Source: Vibrio chagasii
GTDB taxonomy: Bacteria > Pseudomonadota > Gammaproteobacteria > Enterobacterales > Vibrionaceae
Assembly (NCBI GenBank): GCA_041879415.1
Contig: CP090851.1
Span: 1,364,001 to 1,428,000, forward strand
DNA length: 64,000 bases
Direction of reading: 5' to 3'
A program made the translations under genes and the position numbers. Positions 1 through 7,595 of the stretch are shown here, in pieces. The notes under the pieces are model-generated. The model was given only the letters and a program-made list of their open reading frames with translations, was not told the origin of the DNA and searched no databases. The number at the start of each line of letters is the position of its first letter. Within the stretch, counting starts at the first letter, position 1.

Positions 1-227
1 AGGTTAACAACGAACAATGCTTGCTTACCTTCTATTTCCTTCGGGTTTTCACGCTCTTGCTTTATGCCAGCCAAGATCGAACGCTTATGGTCACCAAAAT
101 CGACCGTCAACTTCATCAGCTTATCGGATTTAGCAACCTCGGAAACCTCAACGATCAAACCCACACGAATGTCGATTTTTGCGAAGTCATCAAATGTGAT
201 TTCATCTTTAATTGGAGCGTGTTTCAT
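1..227 (-). CDS. tRNA-binding domain protein (CsaA / MetRS C-terminal-like), 3' end outside window
   Basis: The first 75 codons are visible; the gene continues past base 1. The start ATG at 225-227 has a GAGG ribosome site eight bases upstream. The protein opens with a region reading ITFDDFAKIDIRVG followed by LIVEVSEVAKSDKLMKLTVDFG, which is the hallmark of the OB-fold tRNA-binding domain found in CsaA, YgjH and the C-terminus of methionyl-tRNA synthetase. Members bind the tRNA elbow or act as small chaperone-like proteins; which applies here cannot be told. It has the same strand as the adjacent cassettes, and the attC box at 283-289 (GTCTAAC) could mark the start of a cassette carrying this gene. 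Its own attC, if any, is out of view, so it may equally be a flanking chromosomal gene. Confidence 0.82.
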   Translation of the reverse strand, partial: MKHAPIKDEITFDDFAKIDIRVGLIVEVSEVAKSDKLMKLTVDFGDHKRSILAGIKQERENPKEIEGKQALFVVN

Positions 228-282
228 GCATCTGTCCTCAAATATATTCGGAACGTATAAAGCTACATCAAGTAGTGCTTGT

Positions 283-359
283 GTCTAACATAAAGCATTG
301 TGCCATAAACACAAAACCCTAGGATGGGTTGAAAATGTCGAGTTATTACAGTGTTATAC
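283..359 (-). repeat. attC site of the transglutaminase-like cassette (degenerate, 77 bp)
   Basis: The outer boxes are intact (GTCTAAC at 283-289, GTTATAC at 353-359), but the interior keeps only part of the usual attC sequence (a stretch resembling the ATAAACACAAA...ATGGG part of the attC at 5344-5471). The long complementary arms seen in the other sites are largely lost. It closes the recognisable array on the left. Confidence 0.6.
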
Positions 360-370
360 AAATTATGCGG

Positions 371-1249
371 CTACAGTGACGCATAGAGCTCAGTTAAAGT
401 CGGGAACTTAGAGCAATCCCAATCACTTGGAAGCTTTATTTCACTGCACGACTTAACTAACTCAACAGCTTTGGCGCTATCTGAAGAGCAACTAACCTCG
501 GCAAGTTCATCCAGTAAAGCTAATTCAGATTCTCCAGAAATCGGGCTTATGAATTTAGGCAGTATGCCCCACCCTGTATCCCATGTATGCATTTCAAATT
601 TTGATAATGCATACAGGTCTCGAATGAGGCTCCCTTTGATAAACGCTAAGCCTTTAAAATCTCGAAAACCAAATTTATCAGCCGACTCCCTATTTTCACG
701 ACATAACTTCCAAGCCTTGCCTGCTACTATAAAGTTTGATGACGGTACATCACACGGTTCAAATTCAAACTGCAGGACTTGACGATGAACCTCGTCTAGC
801 TGAGCATCCACGGATACCCACCCTTTCCCTTCGTTCCAATATTCACATACCCAGTGATCTTCAAAATGGTTTTGAGCCAAATAAGTCGCAAACCCACTCC
901 TTAGCCGAGCTGGCACTCCTTTGTCCCTCAAGATAGCGCAAACCAGCAGGGAAAAGTCTCTACAAATACTGATAATTCGCTGGTTTGGCTTCTTGAACGT
1001 ATGAGAAGGTTCAGCTGATTTCAACATTGCCAAAGAGACTAAGTCTTTAGCATGCCGAGTCTGCATTTCTGTAAGTTTGGTTAGCGGGTCAGCCTCTACA
1101 CCATAATGCTCAAGCCAATACGAGTGAATAAGGTTTCCTTGAACAAACTTACATATACCCGCTATATCATCAGGCACTTTACTGATATCGAGCAAATCAT
1201 TAGGGAGCTCTGTAAACTCCGTATTTTTTATATAGTCGTTGGTAACCAT
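371..1249 (-). CDS. Transglutaminase-like domain protein (cassette gene)
   Basis: A 292-residue soluble protein with a transglutaminase-like papain fold. The triad is visible: Cys96 in ISICRDFS, His132 in FEDHWVCEYW and Asp148 in GWVSVDAQLD, with the usual spacing of the Pfam transglutaminase core. Such domains can be peptidases, transglutaminases or deamidases; nothing here selects among them. There is no signal peptide, so the protein is probably cytoplasmic. The start ATG at 1247-1249 has AAGG about nine bases upstream. It lies between degenerate attC sites, so this cassette is probably no longer mobile. The C-terminal 130 residues show no motif I recognise. Confidence 0.82.
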   Translation of the reverse strand: MVTNDYIKNTEFTELPNDLLDISKVPDDIAGICKFVQGNLIHSYWLEHYGVEADPLTKLTEMQTRHAKDLVSLAMLKSAEPSHTFKKPNQRIISICRDFSLLVCAILRDKGVPARLRSGFATYLAQNHFEDHWVCEYWNEGKGWVSVDAQLDEVHRQVLQFEFEPCDVPSSNFIVAGKAWKLCRENRESADKFGFRDFKGLAFIKGSLIRDLYALSKFEMHTWDTGWGILPKFISPISGESELALLDELAEVSCSSDSAKAVELVKSCSEIKLPSDWDCSKFPTLTELYASL

Positions 1250-1282
1250 CTGTTTTAAGCCTTCGTAGATATTCGCGCGTAT

Positions 1283-1355
1283 ACATGGCGCCTAGTAATG
1301 ATGTGAGGTACGAAATGCCATGCATTACGAATCAATTTTGTACAGTTTGTTATGT
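1283..1355 (-). repeat. attC site of the epimerase cassette (degenerate left box)
   Basis: The right half (AAATGCCATGCATTACGAAT through GTTATGT at 1349-1355) matches the other attC sites. On the left the expected CATAACGCC is CATGGCGCC, so the core AAC has become GGC. The site is about 73 bp, shorter than the usual 97 or 126-128 bp. It overlaps the stop codon of the epimerase gene. Confidence 0.65.
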
Positions 1356-2171
1356 ATAATTTTCTATATACTTCCTCAATGACTCTGTCGGTTCAAACAA
1401 AGGACTAATTGGAAGGTTAAGATTTAGCTTTTCAATTTCGGCTGCTGAAGCGCCATGTTGCCTCTCAAATTCACCCCAACTGATCTTATGAACCCGCTTT
1501 ACGATTTGACAGTCTAGTAACAGCTGGGAAAAAGCCTCAGGACTATACCCTTCAATCTCTGCAATAAAATGTTGCATAGCGGGACGTTTACCTCGAACTA
1601 GTGCCAAATAAAATTTAGCGATGTCATCAACATGGATATATTGGTTATTGCCTTTAGATGGTATCGCTACTTGGAGAGTTTGGTCGGATAAAGAATCTAC
1701 AATTCGCTTTAGCTGGCAGTTTTCGCCACCATAAACCAAACTAGGACAGTAAACGACATGCCACTTCCTCTTGATAGCGTCGCCTATTGTAACCGTGTCC
1801 GGTTTCACCACCTCTAGAGGCCTAAGCCTAAACTCTTTGAGGTCATGGCACGAAGCATTACCGAATAGCCAAACACCCGATGTGTGGATTTTTGTCGCAC
1901 CTTCAGCTGCGAATCTATCCAACTGAGTTAGCAGCTTGGACTCTAAATCAGCTATTTCCTCCGGCGAAAATTCTGACCAATGTGGGCGAGCACAATTTAT
2001 AACGATATCAAAGTAACCAGAGAAATCTGATGGGGCTTGGTTGAGCCTCCGAATAGAAGATAAGACACCGAGAGTCCTGCTGTATGTCGAAACTTCAAAG
2101 CCACATTCGACAAACAACTTAGTCACGTGGCTACCAATATACCCATTAGATCCTGCTATCAGTACTTTCAT
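1350..2171 (-). CDS. NAD(P)-dependent epimerase/dehydratase family protein (cassette gene)
   Basis: A 273-residue protein starting MKVLIAGSNGYIGSH, the N-terminal GxxGxxG Rossmann motif (Gly7, Gly10, Gly13) of extended short-chain dehydrogenases. The body continues as a sugar-nucleotide epimerase-like protein (INCARPHW, QYIHVDDIAKFY). The VDDIA element is typical of NAD-dependent epimerases near the substrate domain. A canonical YxxxK was not obvious, so catalysis is uncertain. AAAGAAAGA precedes the ATG at 2169-2171. The stop codon lies inside the attC at 1283-1355. No sugar-biosynthesis neighbours are present, as usual for cassettes. Confidence 0.8.
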   Translation of the reverse strand: MKVLIAGSNGYIGSHVTKLFVECGFEVSTYSRTLGVLSSIRRLNQAPSDFSGYFDIVINCARPHWSEFSPEEIADLESKLLTQLDRFAAEGATKIHTSGVWLFGNASCHDLKEFRLRPLEVVKPDTVTIGDAIKRKWHVVYCPSLVYGGENCQLKRIVDSLSDQTLQVAIPSKGNNQYIHVDDIAKFYLALVRGKRPAMQHFIAEIEGYSPEAFSQLLLDCQIVKRVHKISWGEFERQHGASAAEIEKLNLNLPISPLFEPTESLRKYIENYT

Positions 2172-2179
2172 TCTTTCTT

Positions 2180-2254
2180 TAGCTCTCGATTACACAAAAC
2201 ACTTTGAACCAAAACTGCCAAGCGTTGGGAATTCGTCTTGAACGCTTGTTATGT
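2180..2254 (-). repeat. attC site of the 137-aa cassette (left half eroded)
   Basis: The right half is clear: AAGCGTTGGGAATTCGTCTT and the GTTATGT box at 2248-2254. The left half lacks the ATAACGCC...GTGAGCAACGC segment. At best a TAGCTCTCG remnant near 2180-2190 stands in for it, directly abutting the start of the next gene. Confidence 0.6.
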
Positions 2255-2255
2255 A

Positions 2256-2669
2256 TCACCGACGATACCAGACTTTTTCAGGTTTCCGATCTAATTGCCA
2301 ATCGATATAGTCTTGTGGTGGTCGATCTATATCGATTATATGTTCTATACCAAACGGGATTTCGACCCCAAACCCAAGATATACACTTTCCTCGTTAGGT
2401 TCGATACAACAAGGTTGAAAATCCAGAATACCGATAAACTTATCGTCAACGATTTGAGATATAATTACGTACCCTCGCTCAGATTCAATGTGGACTTGAC
2501 CCATTTCATCTTCACACTCAATTTCCAAGATTATCTTAGCTGCATCTCCAACTTTCAGAGCTTTCCGGTCATTTAAGGAAGGAATCCAAAAGGTATCTGG
2601 GTTGTCTCTATGACATTTTTCTCCATTCCTTAGGTGCCAAAAGTCATCTTTAAAATTAGCTAGTTCCAT
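2256..2669 (-). CDS. Hypothetical 137-aa cassette protein (DUF2314-like character)
   Basis: A soluble acidic protein without a signal peptide. The sequence FWIPSLNDRKALKVGDAAKI followed by a short beta-rich stretch and FGVEIPFGIEHIIDID recalls the DUF2314/DUF2185-type small domains that often occur as immunity-like or accessory proteins. The match is by eye only and is weak. A GAGG ribosome site lies six bases before the ATG at 2667-2669. It is the sole gene of its cassette; a function cannot be assigned. Confidence 0.72.
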   Translation of the reverse strand: MELANFKDDFWHLRNGEKCHRDNPDTFWIPSLNDRKALKVGDAAKIILEIECEDEMGQVHIESERGYVIISQIVDDKFIGILDFQPCCIEPNEESVYLGFGVEIPFGIEHIIDIDRPPQDYIDWQLDRKPEKVWYRR

Positions 2670-2684
2670 AAATCCTCATGTGAT

Positions 2685-2810
2685 AGATAGCGCCCTGTTA
2701 AGGGGTGAGCCACGCAATACCGAAGCCGCTCCATACCGCCTTAATCACTTAAGTCAACGCACTGTAAAAATGCCACGCATTGCGAATCTGAATTAAACGT
2801 TTTGTTATGA
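2685..2810 (-). repeat. attC site of the papain-fold cassette (left core GCT)
   Basis: A full-length 126-bp VCR-like site. The right box GTTATGA (2804-2810) is normal and overlaps the stop of the upstream gene. The left box, read on the minus strand, is GCTATCT (2685-2691) instead of GTTATGT, so the invariant GTT triplet at the strand-exchange point is mutated. Confidence 0.85.
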
Positions 2811-3458
2811 GTTCGGGAGTCTCACTATCAAAGATATCCCAGCCCAACTGCTACCTTTACGTTTATTACTACTAGTGTGCCAATCATTGATTCTGTCCCA
2901 ATACAAAGGATGTTCGTCCAGTTCGGTGTCTAACCAATTCCCTTGTTCATCATTAACGATATAGTGACTAGTTAAACTCCCATTTGGTAGTTCATAAAAT
3001 ATCACTGATATTTTCAAACTATATTCATTTGTGAATTGTTCAGCATCATCTAGCTCAAATATAATGTTTGAACTTTTTAGTCGATTGTACTCATCCGGAT
3101 ACCGAGTATTCAAAAGTTCTTCTGCCCCCGGAGCACAGGCTAATGCCACATCAAATCCAAAAGTTCTAAGCACGTGAACAACCATAAACATCGGGCTAAA
3201 ACCACCTGATTTCACATACTTCCCATCGCTCATTGGTAAGCCAATACCCGTGATTTGGTAAATGACATTTGCTAATTCATTCGATTCCAGTGAGGTATTT
3301 ACTTCTTTAGATTTGTTAGAAAAGCACTCTCTTTCTACATCAAAAACAGGGATATTAACCTTTCTATTTTCCAACCCAAAATACCTAATGCAGGCAACTA
3401 CACTGTAGGCTCCACATAGATAGCTTCCATCTCGCTGTCTCAAATTTGGTAATTTCAT
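2805..3458 (-). CDS. Putative papain-fold (C39-like) cysteine peptidase, cassette gene
   Basis: A 217-residue protein. The N-terminus LRQRDGSYLCGAYSVVACIR has the look of a papain-fold catalytic helix: a Gln, then Cys followed by a hydrophobic helix. A later SHYIVNDEQGNWLDTE segment supplies the His and a following Asp, the order expected for C39/papain-like enzymes. No ABC-transporter or leader-peptide partner is nearby, so bacteriocin processing is not implied. The start chosen (ATG at 3456-3458) has TGGAAA upstream. An in-frame ATG at 3480-3482 lies inside the preceding attC and is less likely. The assignment rests on motif order only. Confidence 0.75.
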   Translation of the reverse strand: MKLPNLRQRDGSYLCGAYSVVACIRYFGLENRKVNIPVFDVERECFSNKSKEVNTSLESNELANVIYQITGIGLPMSDGKYVKSGGFSPMFMVVHVLRTFGFDVALACAPGAEELLNTRYPDEYNRLKSSNIIFELDDAEQFTNEYSLKISVIFYELPNGSLTSHYIVNDEQGNWLDTELDEHPLYWDRINDWHTSSNKRKGSSWAGISLIVRLPNS

Positions 3459-3478
3459 GTTCGATTTCCATTTAGAAC

Positions 3479-3605
3479 TCATAGCGTCCTGTTGAGGGGA
3501 GGAGCAACGCAATACCGAAGTCGCCGCATACCACCTTAAACACTAAAATCAACGCATAGTAAAAATGCCACGCGTTGCGAATCACTCTTAAACAGATTGT
3601 TATAT
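3479..3605 (-). repeat. attC site of the 92-aa membrane cassette (left core GCT)
   Basis: A 127-bp VCR-like site, very similar inside to the sites at 2685, 6377 and 8658. The right box is GTTATAT (3599-3605). The left box on the minus strand is GCTATGA (3479-3485). It differs by a single T-to-C change from GTTATGA, the box its cassette's attC predicts. Confidence 0.87.
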
Positions 3606-3654
3606 GCCTCAACCCAAAGCCGGAGAGTCCCTTAGTGAGTCCCCAAAGCAAGAG

Positions 3655-3933
3655 CTACAAGCTATATAGCCTTTTGCGATCTTTACGATAGCACTTAAAA
3701 GCCAAGACCCAGAACGAAACTAAGGCAAACAATGCTACCTTGTCGTACCTATGTAATAGCTTCCCAACTATGGCATCTTCCAAAGGTTTCATTACCCCTT
3801 GGAACTCAATTTCAGCGATGTAGTATTTGCCGACCAATAAAATGACGAAGTGAAAAACGACGCCAAGAATCAATGCTAATTGAGTGCGTTTGGATAATGA
3901 AAGCACATATAGAAATTCATATACAAGGTTCAT
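3655..3933 (-). CDS. Small two-helix inner-membrane protein (cassette gene)
   Basis: A 92-residue protein with two hydrophobic helices, near residues 18-36 (LALILGVVFHFVILLVG) and 66-81 (VALFALVSFWVLAFKCY). They are joined by an amphipathic loop, and the C-terminus is basic (KCYRKDRKRLYSL). No known family was recognised. AGGAAG lies just upstream of the ATG at 3931-3933, so it is probably translated. It is one of four consecutive cassettes encoding membrane or exported proteins (3655-6297). Confidence 0.72.
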   Translation of the reverse strand: MNLVYEFLYVLSLSKRTQLALILGVVFHFVILLVGKYYIAEIEFQGVMKPLEDAIVGKLLHRYDKVALFALVSFWVLAFKCYRKDRKRLYSL

Positions 3934-3956
3934 TTTTACTTCCTAGCTGTATTGGC

Positions 3957-4084
3957 ATATAACGCCGCGTTAAGTGGTGAACAACGCAGGCCACCTCACC
4001 TAAAAGATTAGGCCGTAGACACTGAAGCTAAATCAAACTGAAAATGCCGAGTGTTGGGAATCTGTCTTAAACACTTTGTTATAA
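3957..4084 (-). repeat. attC site of the 4.1-4.7 kb membrane cassette
   Basis: A 128-bp site with boxes ATATAAC (3957-3963) and GTTATAA (4078-4084). The left box pairs with the GTTATAT box of the neighbouring cassette's attC, confirming the cassette boundary. An extra short hairpin (CCTAA-aaga-TTAGG) sits in the variable middle. Confidence 0.9.
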
Positions 4085-4131
4085 ATACATTGCTTACAAG
4101 CATCCCGCTTAAATTCTCACAACACAGAGAA

Positions 4132-4686
4132 TTACTCTTTGTCTAAATGTAGTTGGCAGTTGATCTTCTCGAAGCCAATTAGTGTCTTAGAGTATATAAG
4201 GCTAACTGTAGCGGGCAGATTTTTCTCAATAATGTGATTGTAAGATCCCCGACAAGTTATGCTTTTCCCGTCTTCAGAAACCTCTACTAACGCTGCCCAA
4301 GATCTTCCAATAGTCGTTGACTTTGACTCAAGTATGCTCAGCCCAGTAGTCACTCTTTTATCTAGCTCAATACTTTGATCAATCGTCGAAAGTAAGAAAG
4401 TTATTGCTACCCATAATAAGAAAGCAACTGTTGACTTCGAGTATTTTTCATACCAACGGCTTTTCTTAGGCCCATATTGTTTGAATGTATTGCTTTCAAC
4501 CGCAGTCTGATTTCGAGACTGTACCCTAATAAATTTCACAACAAACATTAAATAGACAATGACTGCAGATACAAGCATTACTACAGCAGAGTAAAGAAAA
4601 TTATGGGTTACATCATAGTTAATCTCTGAAAAAACGTAGATATAAAAGACCAAACATATAGCTTCGCCTACAAACCAAAACTTCAA
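4132..4686 (-). CDS. Hypothetical membrane protein (cassette gene)
   Basis: About 184 residues with three predicted membrane helices: FVGEAICLVFYIYVF near the start, SAVVMLVSAVIVYLMFVV next, and STVAFLLWVAITFLLST in the middle. A roughly 70-residue soluble tail carries the sequence SKSTTIGRSWAALVEVSEDG. The start is uncertain: TTG at 4684-4686 has an excellent GGGAG site six bases upstream, while GTG at 4699-4701 lies farther upstream but has no ribosome site. I prefer the TTG. No family was recognised. Confidence 0.65.
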   Translation of the reverse strand: MKFWFVGEAICLVFYIYVFSEINYDVTHNFLYSAVVMLVSAVIVYLMFVVKFIRVQSRNQTAVESNTFKQYGPKKSRWYEKYSKSTVAFLLWVAITFLLSTIDQSIELDKRVTTGLSILESKSTTIGRSWAALVEVSEDGKSITCRGSYNHIIEKNLPATVSLIYSKTLIGFEKINCQLHLDKE

Positions 4687-4752
4687 TGTACTCTCCCTCA
4701 CATTCGAATATGTATGCTTCCAAGAACCACCAGACTCAAAAGTAGATGGTAT

Positions 4753-4849
4753 TTATAACGCCGCATTAAGGTATTAGCGACGCTTGGCTATACTTGAGCG
4801 CAGCGAAAGCGCCAAGCGTTGCGAATCACTCTTAAATTCTTTGTTAGGT
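4753..4849 (-). repeat. attC site of the exported-protein cassette (short 97-bp type)
   Basis: A short attC with a GCGCTTGG / CCAAGCGTT stem and a CTTGAGCG loop region, nearly the same as the site at 8052-8148. Boxes are TTATAAC (4753-4759) and GTTAGGT (4843-4849). GTTAGGT pairs with the ACCTAAC that opens its cassette at 5344-5350. Confidence 0.9.
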
Positions 4850-4851
4850 TT

Positions 4852-5331
4852 TTACTCAAATAGTTCACTAAACTTCTCTGAATTCCAGACTGAAACAACT
4901 GGCGAATCTGATACAACCGCTTTGCTAAAACCATACTTTTCGCTTTTAGTAACGAAAGCTATAGGAACGCTTCTATATAGTAAGGCTACTGAATTACCAT
5001 CAGCCGACCATTGAAAGCTAAAATCTTGCTCTACTGTCTTCTCAATAATTGCTGTTTTGGAAACTAGCCCTTGGTGTAATTGTGGCGGTTCCCCTGCTCT
5101 CATTTTCTCCTTCCAAGATTCCTCGGAAACAGGTGCGTACTGTATGTACGCCACAGCATCTCTTTCTGGCTTTTGAGTTTGAGGCTTAGTTAGGTAAAGA
5201 ACCCCAGACTCTTCAAACTCATCGAGAATTGCATAACGTTCGGACACTTCGTTATATGAGATTAAAAACAAACCCTCAGACATTACTACCCCTGACATCA
5301 GCATACAAAAAATAAACAGAACTTTCTTCAT
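4852..5331 (-). CDS. Hypothetical exported protein (cassette gene)
   Basis: A 159-residue protein with a clear Sec signal peptide (MKKVLFIFCMLMSGVVMS then EGLF), so the mature protein should be periplasmic. The remainder is a mixed soluble domain (LISYNEVSERYAILDEFEES, SFQWSADGNSVALLYRSVP) that I do not recognise. Apart from the signal-peptide Cys9 there are no cysteines, so no disulfides are expected. GGAG lies eight bases before the ATG at 5329-5331. It is flanked by two intact attC sites, so the cassette should be mobilisable in trans. Confidence 0.78.
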   Translation of the reverse strand: MKKVLFIFCMLMSGVVMSEGLFLISYNEVSERYAILDEFEESGVLYLTKPQTQKPERDAVAYIQYAPVSEESWKEKMRAGEPPQLHQGLVSKTAIIEKTVEQDFSFQWSADGNSVALLYRSVPIAFVTKSEKYGFSKAVVSDSPVVSVWNSEKFSELFE

Positions 5332-5343
5332 GTGACTCCGAAA

Positions 5344-5471
5344 ACCTAACGCCGCATTAAGGTGTGAGCAACGCTACCACGGAACTTAACCATACAACCG
5401 TAAACACAAACCCCAACGATGGAATGAAAAATGCCATGCGTTGGGAATCACTCTTAAATGCTTTGTTATAA
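5344..5471 (-). repeat. attC site of the two-helix periplasmic-domain cassette
   Basis: A 128-bp site with boxes ACCTAAC (5344-5350) and GTTATAA (5465-5471). Both boxes pair with the expected partners of the adjacent cassettes. Confidence 0.9.
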
Positions 5472-5487
5472 GCCGCCAGCTAAATTG

Positions 5488-6297
5488 TTAGCTGAGAATT
5501 TCTTTACGATAAACGAGTACAGTTAACACTATAAAGATAAGAAAGCTAACTACGTCCCTTATGTCTGTCATATTCTTGACTTCACTGTTATAGTTTTTGG
5601 CACAACGAGTATAGACCGCATGAAGATCATCAAAACGAACTAGGAATTGGTTAATTTCTTGCAACGCTTCAGTATTGCCTTTTCTTACGGCTAAGTATTG
5701 GTCTTGCATTAAATCACGAATAATTTCGATTCGTTCAACCATCCCATCGAGGTTGTACTCACCATTTTCATTTCTTTCCGGCTTGACACTATATATTCGC
5801 TTATGTATCCGCATAATAGCATCTGGTCTTTGGCTCAACCTTTCAATTAGTGTAGGGTATTCTTGGACTAACTTATTATATATATCCTTTGAATCATCAA
5901 TGAATAAACACTGATCTGAATTAGTGTATTCAAGAGATACAGCGATATTATCAGCCATCTTCTCGATCGACATTAGAACAGGCTTGGAAGATACAAGGTT
6001 ATACAATTCTAACATTTGGTTATGGTATTCACGCAAAATGGCAATATATTCGTCATTGACGGTTTTTTGCCCAGTTTCGATACTAAGCTCCGATATCAAA
6101 TCTTTATCGTGAATATATAGGTTCATATTTCGCAAGTTAGAATCTAAGTCACTTTTGGGCTGATAAAATTCAATATCCTTATCCATCATAGGCTTAGGAA
6201 TGTCAAAAATCACTTTATCTACCATGAATTGTGCTATGCAAAGTACAGCAATCCAACTAAAAAGCTTGATTCGTAGTTCTTTTTTACTTTGTTCCAT
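5488..6297 (-). CDS. Membrane-anchored protein with large helical extramembrane domain (cassette gene)
   Basis: A 269-residue protein with one helix near the N-terminus (LFSWIAVLCIAQFMVDKVI) and one at the C-terminus (VVSFLIFIVLTVLVYRK). Between them lies about 210 residues of charged, helical sequence that should sit in the periplasm if both helices span the membrane. The architecture recalls chemoreceptor-like or sensor ectodomains, but no signalling domain follows the second helix. No SD was seen close to the ATG at 6295-6297. No family was recognised. Confidence 0.72.
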   Translation of the reverse strand: MEQSKKELRIKLFSWIAVLCIAQFMVDKVIFDIPKPMMDKDIEFYQPKSDLDSNLRNMNLYIHDKDLISELSIETGQKTVNDEYIAILREYHNQMLELYNLVSSKPVLMSIEKMADNIAVSLEYTNSDQCLFIDDSKDIYNKLVQEYPTLIERLSQRPDAIMRIHKRIYSVKPERNENGEYNLDGMVERIEIIRDLMQDQYLAVRKGNTEALQEINQFLVRFDDLHAVYTRCAKNYNSEVKNMTDIRDVVSFLIFIVLTVLVYRKEILS

Positions 6298-6376
6298 AGT
6301 AATTACAGCAATCTAATAATTCCCTCCTATTCAACCACATGATAACTGTATATGCAAACAGTGCATGAAGTAAGGC

Positions 6377-6501
6377 TTATAACGCCAAGCTAAGTGGCTA
6401 ACAAACCTGCCACCCTGCTAAATAACCCACCTTAAACACTAAAACCAACGCATAGTACAAATGCCACGCGTTGCGAATCACTCTTAAACAATTTGTTATA
6501 T
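6377..6501 (-). repeat. attC site of the DUF3800-like cassette
   Basis: A 125-bp site with boxes TTATAAC (6377-6383) and GTTATAT (6495-6501). The right box overlaps the stop codon of the gene it follows. Confidence 0.9.
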
Positions 6502-7401
6502 TTTTTCACCCAACTCGACTGTCCCACATCCCCAATCGCCATCTTCTAACCTGGTAATTATGAGATTTATTTTCGACAAAAACGTGCTCTCTTTTGCCAT
6601 CCATTTGACTAGCTTAACCTTAGACTCATTACCTTTATAATCCTTCTTTTTTACATGGGACTGTAAAATATCTTGTATCGTCCCAGCAGCAAAATCTGTA
6701 ACACTTAACAAGTCGCTCGTTAATGGCTCGTTATCAAACGGTTTAGCAAAGCCTAGAATATCAAACTCATAATCACAGTACATTTTTAGGACATTACTAT
6801 ATATTTTTTGCGTGTCTTCAAATGACCGTTCATTGCCATCTTCATTAATTGTATCATTGTCGCAAAGCCACAAGGTTTTCTGTCCATGATGTCCAAGCGC
6901 GCTTAAAAACATGCAAAGCGGATGTAACACTCTAAAGAGTTTTTCCGCGTCCTTTCCTTTCCAGCCTGAGAAACCATGATTGGATAAAAGAGCCACTAAT
7001 TCTTTATGAGATGCTTGTGCATTCAAGCCAAAAACAGTTTCAATATTTCGGTCAATTGAAACAGTAACTAAAGCACCATGTATATATTTATCTACTAATT
7101 CTAAATATTCTGATAGTGCTCTCTTGATTGGACCGTACCTCAAGTCCTTATAGTTAAGCTCTTTGAATGGTTCATTCAAAGAATGCTTTTCCCTGAGTTC
7201 TTTTACGTGTTCTTCAAATACAAAACGCTTATCTGCTGACAATATAAGAAATGCGTAAGTTGAGAAATCAGCACCTTTGTGCTCGCCTCCAAAATCTGAC
7301 ATTATAAATAGCCCATCATCGGAGCTAAAATCTGGCAGTTCTGGAATTTTGACGATATCTCTAGCAAGTAACCTTGCGTACAGAGGATAACTATCGTTCA
7401 T
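6496..7401 (-). CDS. DUF3800-like (RNase H-fold candidate) protein, cassette gene
   Basis: A 301-residue soluble protein. Near the N-terminus FIMSDFGGEHKG resembles the Asp-x-x-Gly opening of DUF3800 proteins. Near the C-terminus SVTDFAAGTIQDIL resembles their conserved Q/T-x-ADxxAG helix. In the middle LWLCDNDT supplies another acidic pair. DUF3800 proteins are thought to adopt an RNase H-like fold and are common in mobile and defence loci. The reading frame is open upstream to 7503, but that extension crosses the attC at 7465-7590, so the ATG at 7399-7401 is preferred. The assignment is by motif pattern only. Confidence 0.68.
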   Translation of the reverse strand: MNDSYPLYARLLARDIVKIPELPDFSSDDGLFIMSDFGGEHKGADFSTYAFLILSADKRFVFEEHVKELREKHSLNEPFKELNYKDLRYGPIKRALSEYLELVDKYIHGALVTVSIDRNIETVFGLNAQASHKELVALLSNHGFSGWKGKDAEKLFRVLHPLCMFLSALGHHGQKTLWLCDNDTINEDGNERSFEDTQKIYSNVLKMYCDYEFDILGFAKPFDNEPLTSDLLSVTDFAAGTIQDILQSHVKKKDYKGNESKVKLVKWMAKESTFLSKINLIITRLEDGDWGCGTVELGEKI

Positions 7402-7464
7402 ACGCTTGAATTTGTATTTGTTTAGTTTTCTAACTCTCAAGCAAGTTCTCCGTTGCCAAGAAAA

Positions 7465-7590
7465 ATATAACGCCGCGTTAAGTAGTGAGCAACGCCGTAC
7501 CAAACCTAATCCATTGTGCCTTAATCACTAAAGCTGATTCAAACGCAAAATGCCAAGCGTTGGGAATCTGTCTTAAACGCTTTGTTATGT
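7465..7590 (-). repeat. attC site of the ABM-domain cassette
   Basis: A 126-bp site with boxes ATATAAC (7465-7471) and GTTATGT (7584-7590). The left box is the complement of GTTATAT at the attC of the DUF3800-like cassette, confirming that cassette's start. Confidence 0.9.
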
Positions 7591-7595
7591 GAATT

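Noticed and set aside
6496..7503. Longer DUF3800-like protein starting at 7503
   Set aside because: The extension runs through the attC site; Met at 7401 matches the cassette boundary.
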